The notes under the pieces were generated by a model. That model ran no database searches, had not been told where the DNA came from, and saw only the letters and a program-made list of their open reading frames with translations. From the NCBI GenBank assembly GCA_964019415.1, contig OZ025875.1, positions 4,587,411-4,651,410 on the forward strand: DNA of 64,000 nucleotides, in the 5' to 3' direction. A program made the translations under genes and the position numbers. Shown here piece by piece: positions 39,761 to 52,200 of this stretch. This stretch comes from Ianthella basta. Lineage: Eukaryota; Porifera; Demospongiae; Verongiida; Ianthellidae. Positions within the stretch are counted from its first letter, which is position 1; each line of letters opens with the position of its first letter.

Positions 39761-40898
39761 AGAACCTACACTGCCACCACTGAAGTGCATGCTGCAGCAA
39801 GCAAATGTAAGGTATCAAGCAATCTGTCGCGCCCTAGCTATATTAACATTGACCCCAGTTTTTTCTTTACATGGCACTCATCTGTATCTCTGCATTTTCC
39901 ATGGTGCATGATGTGTGCAGTGCCACATTGGGCCATGATGTGTCCTAGTGCCTATTGGCATGGTGCACTCTAATAATGAATTAATCAATTGATTGATTGA
40001 TATTGTCCTACATCCATAGCTGCAATCATGATCAGATGGCATCTTGGCAGCTGTAGCTATAGCAGAGCATACTCTGGCTATTGGAAATCCTGTGAGCCTG
40101 TCACAGCCAAAGGTTATATATTGTGAGCCAACTTCTTGTCACTGCATGCTGCTCTTTGGAGAGCTGGCACATCCAGTATTACCCAGAAACCCTCAACAGA
40201 GGGAAGGGACCCATCCCGAGGTGTACACAGCTCTTCTAGCTAGATTACTAATGGACATGTAGTTAGCTACTGTACAGCCTACTGCTTCATTTTATCAAAC
40301 TGGTTATTTCAATGATATTCATACATCGCATCATCCCCACATCATATTTAATATGCCTTAGCTAGTTATTTTTCTAACCCTTTAAAATGAGTGTTTTCCT
40401 CAGTTTTGCCATTATTCACTGATTAAGGCAGTTGAAGAGCTGTTAAAGTGTTTGAATTACAGTAATCTTTTGGCTAGTGTGAACCTATCTTTATCATGGA
40501 TTACCACCAGCTGCAGCCAATGCTACAAGTTCTAGCTAGCTCAGGCTTGCATAGTTATATAGAGTAGGAATTTCACCATGCAGGTTGCAGGACTTGTGCG
40601 ATGTTCTAGATTTTCTAGCAGACATTCACAGCAGTGCAGGCTTATATAATAATTGAGAAACAAACACACACAATAACGTACAAACACAGAATGACAGCTA
40701 AAGGAAGTAAAATATGCAATCACTGGCTAATGTTGATGACATCACACCCAAATGCAGCAACTGACAGCAGTAAACATAGGAAATGGCAACCACTTAGAAG
40801 TTGGTACTCCACTCAGACATATATTGTTTGTTCTAATTTTGAGAAGAGTGCCATACTAAAACACACCCAAGGAAGTGTGAAGCTGTTAGATCAGGTAC

Positions 40899-41052
40899 TT
40901 TCCATTTTTGCATCTGTATCCATCAGCCTTCCAACCATTGGTGCATCTGTGCAGGAAGGAAGAGCAAAGCGAATAGCTGTAGCAGCAGTGAGTGAAAACG
41001 CTCCTTCGCTGCCGAGAAGACTCTCAATGAGCCTCAGTAGAACAGGTCTGAG
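40899..41052 (-). CDS. Single predicted exon of an unknown minus-strand gene
   Basis: Between an ATGCACAG acceptor and a GTACCT donor, 51 codons plus one base stay open: LRPVLLRLIESLLGSEGAF, SLTAATAIRFALPSCTDAP, MVGRLMDTDAKME. The leucine-rich amphipathic pattern is typical of helical repeat proteins. No neighbouring exon could be joined. An overlapping 169-codon + frame (40634-41143) looks like its shadow. Confidence 0.4.
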
Positions 41053-41724
41053 CTGTGCATTGTTGTTTTTATCATTGCAGAAGAAAACAAGAACTTTTGA
41101 AATTCACGATCTCAGTAAACCACAGAGGACAGGATACCTTTAAAAGCGTAAATTAATAAAGGAGCTTGAGTGATTGTGTTTCTTGCTAGCATACTTTATG
41201 GTGCACAAGGGTTCTTTAACTTCCATAAAGAATGGCCAAAAAGCACACTGCAGGATTACACAATATATAGTACTCAAAATCCCTTTGATCCGCCCATGCA
41301 AATCACAATGAATATAATTAATACAATGCAAGTAAGTGAAGTAACAATAGAATGCAGTGACCTAGCTATGGTATATGAAGGCTAATCTGTGTAGCTAGCT
41401 ATAGCTATAGCTTTTCTACTATAGTGTGAGTGGTGTATTTCTATTTTGTATGTTGGGCCAAACAGTTGACGACCATACAATGTGGAACAGTGCCAAGAAC
41501 TAGTATAGCTGCCTGCGAAGTATCCATTGTGCATAGGTATATAGCTATGTACTATCTGGGCTCCGCCATTTTATATTCCTGGCAAAAAATAGCGGTCCAC
41601 AGAAAGCATCACGTAGTTGGCAAATGCTGCGAACACCAGCTGACTTGAATTGATTTGAAGGGGCTGGAGCCAGTTTTCTGAGATTGTCAGCCCCTTCATG
41701 GAGTTTGACAGAAAGGAGCCCATT
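41053..41724. other. No supported feature
   Basis: A small hairpin (GAAGGGGCTG...CAGCCCCTTC) is at about 41657-41697. Nothing else is recognised. Confidence 0.35.
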
Positions 41725-42590
41725 GGTACATCACAGCCACACTGGCAGTCTTAGACACCAGGTGCTTTGAAGAGGTTAATAAGAAGAGCCTTCCAGTTAG
41801 GTATTACAGTCAAAGCAAGGCATGGATGACAGCAGATATTTCCAATGATATTATAGGAGCATGGAACAAGAAGTTGTAAGCCCAAGGTCATTTGATTCTA
41901 CATCTGATTCTACATCTTGGCTGCCACCCAAGAGATTCTCAAAGTAGATTTAGCAACAACAAAGTAGTTTACCTTCCACTGAACACCATGTCCAAAGTCT
42001 AGCCACTTGATTTAGGCATCATCCGGAACACAAGGGTACATTACCACAAGTACTTTCTCAGATATGTGTTGTCAAAAGTTGAAGAATGCACTAGTGCAGC
42101 TGCAGTAATGAACTCAGTGGATGCGCTATCAGTTATACGATGAATAAGTAAAGCTTGGAATGAAGTGAAGTAGGAGACAATTCAGAAATGTTTCAGAAAA
42201 GCTGGAATTCTCGATGAAGACCACAATCCATTGTCCTATGTTGATGACGTTGATCCATTTGCAGAAACTGATGCCCTATTGCAGGGTCTAATCACTCTGT
42301 CCATTCCCATAAGCGAATCTTGTGCTTTTTGAGGTGTACATTGATGGGAAGCAGCCTTTCAGCATGCCAAGAATTTGATAGTGAAACAAGGGACACTGAT
42401 TTTCTGGATTCTACATGGGAATGGCGATGATGAGGGTGAAGACAATGCTGATGAAGTTGCACTACAACCTCCACCGAAATTGAAAAATGTTTGTGAAGCT
42501 AGCTGTTGTTTCACTTGAAGATGTGAAGTCATTCCTCAAGTACCATGGCTTCCTAGACAAGCAAAGTACATTCCTGCATTGACAGTCTTG
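41725..42590 (+). mobile_element. Second Tigger/jerky-type transposase relic
   Basis: Plus-strand pieces: KAWMTADISNDIIGAWNKKL (about 41815-41878), LDLGIIRNTRVHYHKYFLRY near 42008-42066, ISKAWNEVK then ETIQKCFRKAGILDED near 42144-42225, and a C-terminal VKSFLKYHGFLDKQ-like tail. This is the second half of a DDE_1 transposase, broken by many stops; the N-terminal half is absent or unrecognised. Confidence 0.75.
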
Positions 42591-43197
42591 CATTAGTAGT
42601 AGCTATTACCCAGAAAGCAGAGTGACATTCGATCACATTTTAGGCCTAGCTATGAAGCTAGCTAGCATGAAAAGAAAAAAGTAGTACATTACTAAGCTAT
42701 ATTACTCATTGTAGATTGTTATTTTTATGATTGTAGCATTCCATCATAATAGTGTTTTGTGTTGCATGCTAAAAGTAATGCTTGTATTGTTTTCTAATAG
42801 CTAGTTAGCTGATACTCTCCTAGTTGAGGACACTTTCATACAAAGGACAAATGTTCTTGTCCCAAGCCGTCCTTTGGATGGAGAGTTCACTGCAGTGCAT
42901 TATATTGCTACTTGCACTGCTTATATAGCCAGCTTAGCTAAGCTACCTAGCTACTGAGGCTTGTTCCGAAGAATAATATAGTTCTAGCTAGTTTCTGTAC
43001 ATTTTGTGGTGTGCAAGCTGCATCGTGTTAAGTGGCAACTATAGGACATCTATGCATGTATTGAACCTTTGATTACGAACAATCAATTGCACCAAGCACG
43101 GTTCTCCAGAAACTGTGGAGGAACGCTACTCCTTAATACATTATACACGGCCAGCATTGCGAAATGACGCCAAAACACCCGTGCGCGTGAGCTGAAA
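42591..43197. other. Gap before the long + gene
   Basis: AT-rich, with GCTAGCTA words and no exon or named repeat. Confidence 0.4.
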
Positions 43198-43206
43198 TCA
43201 CGTGAC
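43198..43206. promoter_or_regulatory. E-box TCACGTGAC next to a predicted start codon
   Basis: A palindromic CACGTG E-box with symmetric flanks lies 5 bases upstream of the ATG at 43212, inside a locally CpG-containing stretch (about 43150-43215). This fits a bHLH-zip (USF/MITF/TFE type) promoter site; inference only. Confidence 0.35.
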
Positions 43207-43211
43207 GGAAA

Positions 43212-46200
43212 ATGGACGGTCTGTGGCACCAATACAAGGCAAACCCGTTTCATCTCATTGCTAGGCATGGCTCAAAGGCCAACATTCTCCAGGAAATCCT
43301 GAAGGTGAGCTAACCGAATGTAGTAAAATCGTGGCTGTACCAAACTCATTGTGCATAAGGTGGGTGCAAAGGTGGGGGGACATGCGTGTGCCCTCTACCA
43401 ACACCAATCAATGCAGTGGAGTATGTTGGCAATGACAGTAAGAACATGCCCATGGATATTTACATGTATGATGTTTAGCCATGACAGGACTATTATTACA
43501 TAAAAAGAATGAACATTTTCTACAAAAAATACGAAAGATGTAGGGCTGGCATAAAAAGTACAAAAACAAGGAAAGACTACTACACAGTGGAGCGTTCACC
43601 ATTGTCCCTACATTGAAGGGTGTTGCACCATATAGTACTACACTCTACTAGTTTTTTGTAGAAAAGTTTTATTCTTTCTAGTTTCTCCACTTTTTATGGA
43701 GTGTAAGCTCTGATATGATACATTGCCACAACTGCAGGACAGTTTTTATTCTGGAGCAGAACCGAAGTGGCAGCTAGAACTTAGATTCTGCGCAAACTCA
43801 GAAAGTCCACTGGAAGCCGGGGGGGGGGGGGGGGGGGGGGAGGGGGTTGGGCAAGGTCCTAGGACTGTCTTAAGACTGTCTTAGGGGTGACCTCCAGAAA
43901 CTGGAGATATGTATCCTTGATTGATTGATTGACTGATTGATTGATTATTATTAAGCCACATGCCCACAGGCACTAGGGCCAAACTGCCCTGTCAGGTGAA
44001 AAAGGAACAGCAAACATTATATATACACATTGTCAGTACTGTCAATTATTCGGTTTAGCAACAATCAGTCCGGCCAGGTACTTGGGAGGGGACATTTGCT
44101 GCTAGAATTGAGCAGTCCACATCTTCATGATGGCTTTCAATACTGACGCATGCTGGCATCCCTGGTCCAATATGCAGATCAGCTTGTCATCCTCTCCGAC
44201 ACTATCAAAATCATTGATTATTTGCCTCATGCACTGCAGGAGAGGTTGGCGTTCTGTGTCTCATGCATCACACTCCAACAACCAATGGGGCACATCCTCA
44301 GTCTTCCCTGATTGACACTCCTGACACCTTCTCTCCTCCCTCGGCAGCCTTTGCCATTGTCCACTCTCAATCATAAAGGGGGCTGTCCCACCTCTCATCA
44401 TCATCATCCGTCTCAGAGTCTTACTAGCTACATCCAAGCATCATGCTTCACTAACCTTTCTTTTAGCATGCGCAATGTTGCCAACTTAGGTTTGGTGCTA
44501 AGGTCACATGTCCATTCATCCTCAATCAACCTCTTTGCACCAGTCTCTAACATAACTTTGATTTCTACACTGGATAGGCCCCCGTACCTCCTCAGCTCCA
44601 ATATTCCCCCACTCAAATGACTTAAGACACTCCTGCAGCTTCATGGCCCTCCACACTCCATAGCTTCCACTGCAGCTACTCCTGCCCTCTTACAAGGGGT
44701 TAGACAGTATTCTAAATCAAAATAAAGTACATCTGACCCTTCAGAAAGGGTTGGTTCTCCAATACCAGCTTCACAACAGGGTTGAAAACCTTGCCGATGT
44801 TTTGACCAGATGCTCTGGTCTTCTTCAGGGCGACATCTACACATCTTCGTCCTGAAGAAGACCAGAGCATCTGGTCGAAACGTTGGCAAGGTTTTCAACC
44901 CTGTTGTGAAGCTGGCATTGGAGAACCAACCCTTTCTGATGCCTGAGCCAGCTGAGAAGCCCTCACTTCATCTGACCCTTGCTAACCAAGCAACTGGCAC
45001 AGCATCTGCTTCCATCAGCGATGATGCCTTAAGGTGACGTAGTCCCACACCAAAAACATGTGCAAAGCCCGTAGCTGGATCTGGCTCAATCCCTCTGACT
45101 TGTGGTGGCAGCCCCAAACCTCAACTTCATACTTTAACACAGATTCCACCAAGGACTGCAACAATTGTAGAAAGGATCTGCCATTCATTCCTCCAACTGA
45201 CTCGCAGCACCTCAATCCGTAACCATGCGCCCAAAGCCTGTGAACCTAGCTTCATCCTATGCTCTACCATCCCAGAACAGTCTAGGAACTCATCTATCAC
45301 ACATTTAAATACTCATGAGAGGAAACCCAAGCGATTTCATCCATACCAATCTTGAAGGTAGCTCCTCATCTGTCCACTCGAGCAGCTAAAGATCTGGAGG
45401 TTGCTGGTGCTGGTCCGGATCACTGCCATTTACCCCTTCCCCCCTTCATTCCTTACCACGTGTAGTTCCAAACGCTGTCTTTCAATAGAGAAGAGAGAGC
45501 TTGGTCCTTGCAACCTCTGCCCCTACAAAAGCCACCTTGCTCATCAGCCAATAGCTCTTTAGCTTTTAAAAGTCAGCCAGCTGGTTGTTCAAGACCATAC
45601 ACATGATCTTTCCAACTAAGGATGTCATGGAGATACCTCTGAAGTTGCTGGTGTCACAGGCTCCCTTCACCCTCCCCTTAGGAATTGGCACAGTGATAGA
45701 ACGTTTCCAGAAGGAGGGGACAACTCCAAACTTCCAGCAAGCATTAGACAAATGCACCCACACATCCCTTAAAGGGCCACTGACATGTTTGCATGATTTT
45801 GTAGAGAACCACTGGAAACTACGCAAAATCGCATTGAAAGTTATCTGCGTGCCTTCGTTTGGCAGAAAATTGCTCGCTTCCAGTAAATTCATCTCTGAAT
45901 TCCGCCACTTTGGGCTGTGATGTCACAGTAGTCACATAATCTTGATTCAGGACAAACCCGCAGAACCTTTCTGTAACTGTTCTTCTGTTTCGTCTGAAGG
46001 GGGGGGAAGGGGGGGTAGGGTTAGGGTTCGTACTACAGAAAAGGTCCTTCTGTCTTCTACCGTTTTTTTAATAGACAGAGCAGTAATATTGTATGTGCCC
46101 ATGTCATACTATGCGCACAGATTGGTGGGGTCATTGCCTTCTTCTAGGGGCTCACAACATCCACCCTCATGATGCTGTGTACAAACAACACAGAGTATAT

Positions 46201-49200
46201 ACTGTATGTAATTTCTGAGAATTTTCATGTGGCAAGATTTTTATGTTCTTTTTCATATGACGTGTTTGTGCCAGGGCCACCCACAAAATTTAAACCCCTT
46301 GAAAATTTTTATGGTAGAATGCAGTTTTAGAGTAGGGCATGTGGTCATGGCTGTCTTGTCACAATGCTTGTGACAGGGAAGCAGCTGTAGGGAGATACTT
46401 GTCTGGTAGTGAGAGCCACAAAATACTATGGAGAGGCTTGTTGTTGTTACGACCATGATCCTCCATTGATCTATATCAAGGAGGCTAGTGCTGGTATCTC
46501 CCATGATTCTGCTTTGCACTGTGTGCAGCCTGGACCTACTTGTTCGTTTCTGCAATGGCATGCAAAAGTATTGCAGAGGCCCATTTTCCCGCTGTAGGTA
46601 CCTCAGATGAGTCATCTCTCACTGTTCCCACCAACACAGCTTATTGCCGAGCAGCAAGTGTTAGCAAGCAAAGCGAGGCCGATGATCATGGTCTATTTGA
46701 GATGTCACTATATTTCTACTGTACATATGTCTGTCTGTCTGCACTCTGCGGACAAATGAGTATGCTCGCTCAGGCTAGCCCCAATTAGATTTAAGTTACA
46801 TTTGTTGCTATTATATTCTTGTACATAAATATCTGTGTGTATAATTAGTTGCTGCACTACAAATGTCATCACCAATATTATGTGTGCAGAGAATTCAGAA
46901 AGAAGATGTACCAGAGGTGCAGAAAATCAGCATTTTGTGTCTTTTACAGGAGCAAGTGAGTGTCTTTATGCATGCAATTTGCACACTACTCTAGTATGCC
47001 TGAAATTGCTTACTATCTTCCATTTCATTGAATACCATAATGGAACTACACAGGGTAGTTATAACAGGAAACCAGTTTTGTCTTTAACACTGTTGTACAT
47101 GTTTCAAGATAGAGACAATAAATTCAGTAATTTTATTGTCTCTGGAGCTCAAGTAACAATATGTTCTTTCCCTTTATTGATCACTAGTAGTATAGCCTGG
47201 TTTTAGTGGGCTTCCCTGCTCTGGCGCCCCTATGACAGATAGTCCATGGTAGCCTGGCATCGCCAGTGTGGTTTAATCCAGTGCATGCCAGTTGCTAGGA
47301 CACAGCCATCTTAGCTGCAGGTGATGCCAGCCTATTAATGCCAGAGTGTATAACTGATATATGATGTGTGTGTCATGAAGTGGACAGATAGCTAGAATCG
47401 GCACACAATGCACTGACAATGCAAAATAATGTATTTACCGTAAATGGCATGCAAACAGCTGCATAATGGTAGAGTAGAAGCAGAGAGGAGTCTATGTAAA
47501 GGTGGAAAGCTTAAGACAAAGGTGATGCATAATCTCCTTTCTCTCTCTGTACTGTCGTAGCTGCAGCTTGCACACTCCTAGCCAAGGTATGCACTACACA
47601 ATCCAGTGCAATTACGGTGTCTTTTGGCAGCTGTAGCAGATGTCCTGTTGCACGCCAGTGAATGTGAGCGGCTTCTCTTGGTGTCATATGGTTCAGACCT
47701 GCCAAGACACACGCATTAGGCTTGTGTCACACGCATTTCTACTACTCCTCCATCTCACACGCACAGCAAACTCAATCTCCAGCCTAGCTAGCTGAATAGC
47801 AACTAAGGAGTTCAAAAGTATTAAAAATTTGTACTGGAGGATGAAATAGTGCTGATACTGGCTTTTTCCTCTGCCGATTCACTACTGAAGACAGTCACCT
47901 TTTACTTTCACATCGTTTCCCATGACTTCAGCTTCTAAAATGTATACCTAGAGTTAGGCAGCCATTTTGATGATGTAAAATGACGTCATTACACATCAGT
48001 TGCAAACATAAAACTGAAAGCCCCCCAAACTAAAATTCCAGACTATGCCTGAGGTACTTGATTAGCAATGTACATATCAACTGAATGAAGCTAGTTCCAC
48101 CATGTAGACTTGGTCAGAGTTGGACTTAGAGGTTAGCTATGTATTTGTATTTCAAATTTTCCTTGTGGGGGGGGGATATGCCCAGATGGCCTACAATGGA
48201 CGGTTGCTTTATCAAGTTGACCCCCTTTGGGAAAATAATCCTTGACCTTTCCCTGCGTAGTAATGTAGCATTGTTGGGTCCATCCTCCAGCATTCTCATT
48301 AATGCTACTTGGTAGCTCTGTATGGTTGCTGATTTACAACAATGTGGTGCCATAGATATTGTTAGCTGTAGCTCTGTTGCAAGGCAGAGCATGAGCGCTC
48401 TCCCTTCAATGCCCTTTTATTAACAGTGAAACCCTCATCTCAAAATATTGAGTACCCGCTGTACACTTCGAATTTGTTGCTCGGTCTAGCTGTTGCCGTA
48501 GCCTATCTAATTCCATGCACGCTAGCTTGCCCAGTGAATCCTCCATTTTGCTGACATCACTGCTACCATGTGGCCAGGACCCCTGACTTTGCAATTGCAA
48601 AAAATACAAATTAACCTGACGTAATAACACGTTTTGGATACCGTTGTCTGTCTAATACTCTTTCAGTTGTGATTCAATACTTCCACAACGCGGTCAGATG
48701 ACTGTTCTAAGGTGCATACAGGATATCCTTTGACTGACATTCGCCCGTGCACCGTTTCAGAGGTTATCCGCAGTCGTGCCATTTGGCAGCCATTTCCAAT
48801 TACTGCACGGTTGCTTCCGCCCGTCATCTCTGTGATTGTTTGGATCTTTATCTATGCTCATATATTATCTTCATAGCCATATACATTGCTGTACTTTTTC
48901 TTCATACTTGATACTTTTGCTGTAACATCATATTGACTTCCAGCGCTACAGTATCATTACATGGATAAAGCATGTTATATCTAACACAACAAGTAATGCA
49001 TGATATCTGCAAGGCATGTCTTATGCGCTTTGCATATACCTATGCCATACTACAATGTGGCCGATTGATTGATTCATTAATTGGCATACATACATGTGTA
49101 TGCAAGATAGAAATATATGCTGTATCACTGTCCTATCCAACCTCTCCAACAGAGTTCTCTGCTACTAGAAGATGCAACCCTGTAAGTTTATGCGAAGTCT

Positions 49201-52200
49201 TGTTTCATTTGCATAGGTAGTTTATTAGTCAGTTTATTTTATAATTTCTTCACCAGTATGCTGCATGACTTTGATTTCATTGTGTCAGTAAAGACTAATA
49301 GTGCATTTTCTGAGTCTATTGCATAATGTACCTTGAAATCCATGCTGAGCTCAGAGATTTACAGCTGACACTGACATTACCATTTATGTAGCTTTGCATT
49401 GAACACAGTGTGTCACGGTATGTGGTTTGGTAGTATAATATGTTGCTCTTTTTGGCAGGGTAACAGATGCTGTGACAGCATTGATTCAAGCTTTACAACA
49501 GCAAATGGAAAGTCCCTTTCTTAGCCACGTCTTTGCACAACAGGTATGCCTATGCTACTGTTCTTGTATGTAAGTGGACTTCAATAAAGGCAGCTTTCTT
49601 TGTAATATCTTGTTCCTTTAGTTGGCTGTGACGCTCACCACAGTTACTGTGGAACAAGGCCATGACTTGGTATGTTCATGTAGTAGTTGCATATGTGTGT
49701 TACTATTGTATTATGCATACGTAGTTATTCTGCAGTGTCTTAATGTGACATAACAGAGACTGCTATGTGGGTAATTATTGTACAAATTGGTTCAGTGCCT
49801 GTATGCTATACACTACATCCTTGTGCAGTAATTAAATCTAAAAGTGGCTATGCTACAGCAGAAATGAAGAAAGTAACTCAGTCAGTTATGATTACAGGAT
49901 AGTGTCATACTTATTATCATATTGATTGTGGCTGTAATTGTATTCCTTGCATTCGACATGAAGTTTCAATGTTCTTCCTTACACTGATATGAAATTCTTG
50001 AGCAAGGCACAACTGTTAATGATCAATCAAAAGCAGAACGTTTCGACCTGAAGATCTTTGTCAACTGCATACAGGATCCTGTTCACAGTTGACCTGAGTT
50101 TATAAGGCTTGATGGGACCGTTTAACCATTAAGGATTCAATAATAATTGCCAAGCCGAAAGGCGAGGCAAGTAATCATGATGCGTAGTCATCCCCCGTTT
50201 GTATGTACTAGCAGAGAAGGGCGCCTTTGGTGCCCTCCTCTGCTCTGGCGCCCAACGCAGGTACTTCCGATGTCAGTGCTTCTGATGCAAAGCACTTCCA
50301 AACCTGGCTACTGAGTGATAGCTATAGACGCTGCAGTTGCAGTTAGCTATAGAGTTGCACGCAGCTGACTCCTCGTCCACCATGAATCACCTTCTGCAAG
50401 GTCAAGCATCTTGTATTGCCCACCAAATTAAACAGAACTGACTCATGATGGCCCTTTGAGCTGATTCTTGGTTGTTCTCTTGAGTTGACTCCTGGTTGGT
50501 CCTTTGAGCTGACTCCCCTCGAGCTGGCTCCTGCTTTTCCCCTGGTGCTGACTCCTGTGAGTGAAGGTTGAGTGATGGTCTTGGAGTTCTGACAGTTGTC
50601 GTCGGTTGCTAAGAGCTCTCATCATCCCTGAATGTCTTGACTTCTTGGTTAGTAGTGTTGCCACGATATAGGAAAATATGTATCACGATTATTGTAGGTT
50701 TGTATCACGATATATTGTGTATCACGATATATTAATGAACAATTGGCACAGTGCTCAGATATAAGCCAAACACATAGAGTAATGCAGCGAGCGTTAAAGC
50801 AAACAGGTGAGGTACATGCATGCATGGTTTTCCAGCTGTTACTCTGGATTTTCAAAAAGAAAGATCAGTTGGTCAGCATGCTCAGAAGTGAGCCGATTAC
50901 GCTTGTCAGTGATGACATTCACTGTCGTGCTGAATAGGCGCTCTGATGGAACACTGGTAGCCACGAATGAAAACATTCTTTGCACAAGCTTGCTCATTAA
51001 AGGATAGAGTTCCTTACGGCTGCTCCACCATGCAAGAGGATCTGAGTCTAGATCAGGTGGTGATTCAGCTTTGTACATGTCTAGCTCTTTCTGCACCTTG
51101 TCTGAATGTAATGGCAAATGTTGCTGAGTGTGTGACTCAAACAACTCTCCGATGATCTTTTCCACTGGACCTTTCTTCTTCTTCGATGGTGGTTCTCCTT
51201 CTATCACTTCCTCGACTTCTGGTGGGTCTTCCTTCTCTGTCTCTTCCATGACTAGAAGCTCATCCTGCACTTCATCAATGATTCTTCTTCGGGTAAGCTG
51301 ATCAAGAAAGGGGAGTTCCTTGTATCTAGGATCCAGGAATGTGGTAATATTAAGGATCCTTGCCACAGATGGGGTGCTGTAGCGTTCCTGCAAATCCCTC
51401 TTGATGTTTAGCTTCACCTCCTTCGCAACCACCGTGTCGTTCTCTTTGACTTCGAGCGTCCTGTTGACCAGCTTATACAAAAGTGGCTTGACTGTGCTCA
51501 GTGTTGGGTAACTTACTGCACCCATTGCTTCTGTAGCTTGCTGGAATGGCTTCAGGATGTCGACCAGCACCTCAATTACTGACCACTCCTCTCCTTCTGG
51601 CATCAAGTGCCTTACTTTCCCATCCATTAGCACAGCAGCAATGGGTGCCTGCTGCTCCATCAGCCTCTCTAGCATGGCCAGTGTGCTTCCCCAACGTGTC
51701 ACACAGTCTTGGATGAGCATGTGTTGGGGTAGCTGGAGCATTTCCTGCTTTTCTCGTAGCTTGTACGTTTCCTTGGTGGACTTCTTAAAATGAGTAACCA
51801 GTTTCTTGCAGCGACCAAGAACTCGCTGAACTCTTGTCACACCAAGGCCTCTACCAATAGAGAGCTGCAGCGTGTGAGCCACACATGGAAAGTGCTCGAT
51901 TCCCATCAGTCGAAAGGCATTGACCATATTGCTAGCATTGTCCGTAACGCCTCCACACACCTTTCCTGCAATTTTCCAATCCTCAAACATGGAAGAAAGG
52001 ACATCCTTTAGTGAGCTAGCATCGTGATCTTGCGGAATTTCAAGTGTCTGTAGACACTTGCTGTGATGCTTGAAATCACTGTCGACAAAGTGTGCAGTTA
52101 GTGATATGTAGGCACGCTGCTGGTGCAGTGAGGTCCACAGATCAGTTGTAACAGCACAGGTCTCGACTGCTGCTAGCTGCTTTTCAATGGCAGCTCTAGT

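Larger units (their letters stand above)
38484..40898. other. Gap with small fold-backs and a tandem repeat
   Basis: Besides the listed elements I see no supported exon. The frames at 39017-39310 and 40044-40262 have no family match or splice pairing. Confidence 0.4.
43305..44099. other. First intron of the long + gene, left part
   Basis: It holds a small TIR element (43506-43675) and a homopolymer G tract; otherwise nothing is recognised. Confidence 0.4.
44100..45895 (-). mobile_element. LINE relic with RT and C-terminal zinc-knuckle tail
   Basis: Read on the minus strand from 45.9 kb: CWKFGVVPSFWKRSITVPIP and NFRGISMTSLVGKIMCMVLN (start of RT), a deletion, then SLVESVLKYEVEVWGCH and QIQLRALHMFLV, later RLIEDEWTCDLSTKPKLATL, and the end CQECQSGKTEDVPHWLLEC with IINDFDSVGEDDKLI. 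This is RT then the C-terminal CCHC-like tail of a LINE, with the palm region missing. A fold-back element interrupts it at 44742-44968. Confidence 0.75.
49670..50652. other. Intron stretch with repeats
   Basis: Contains the hammerhead-like hairpin at 50031-50094, a hairpin near 50199-50236 (GCAGAGAAGGGCGCC with an inverted partner), and a degenerate minisatellite at about 50450-50560. Confidence 0.5.

Noticed and set aside
40634-41143. 169-codon + strand ORF
   Set aside because: It overlaps a minus-strand exon-like segment with matching AG/GT sites and has no domain; the first half is low in coding texture. Treated as a shadow.
46011-46029. Interstitial telomere repeat
   Set aside because: Only about two TAGGGT units at the end of a G-rich run; too few for a telomere-derived array.
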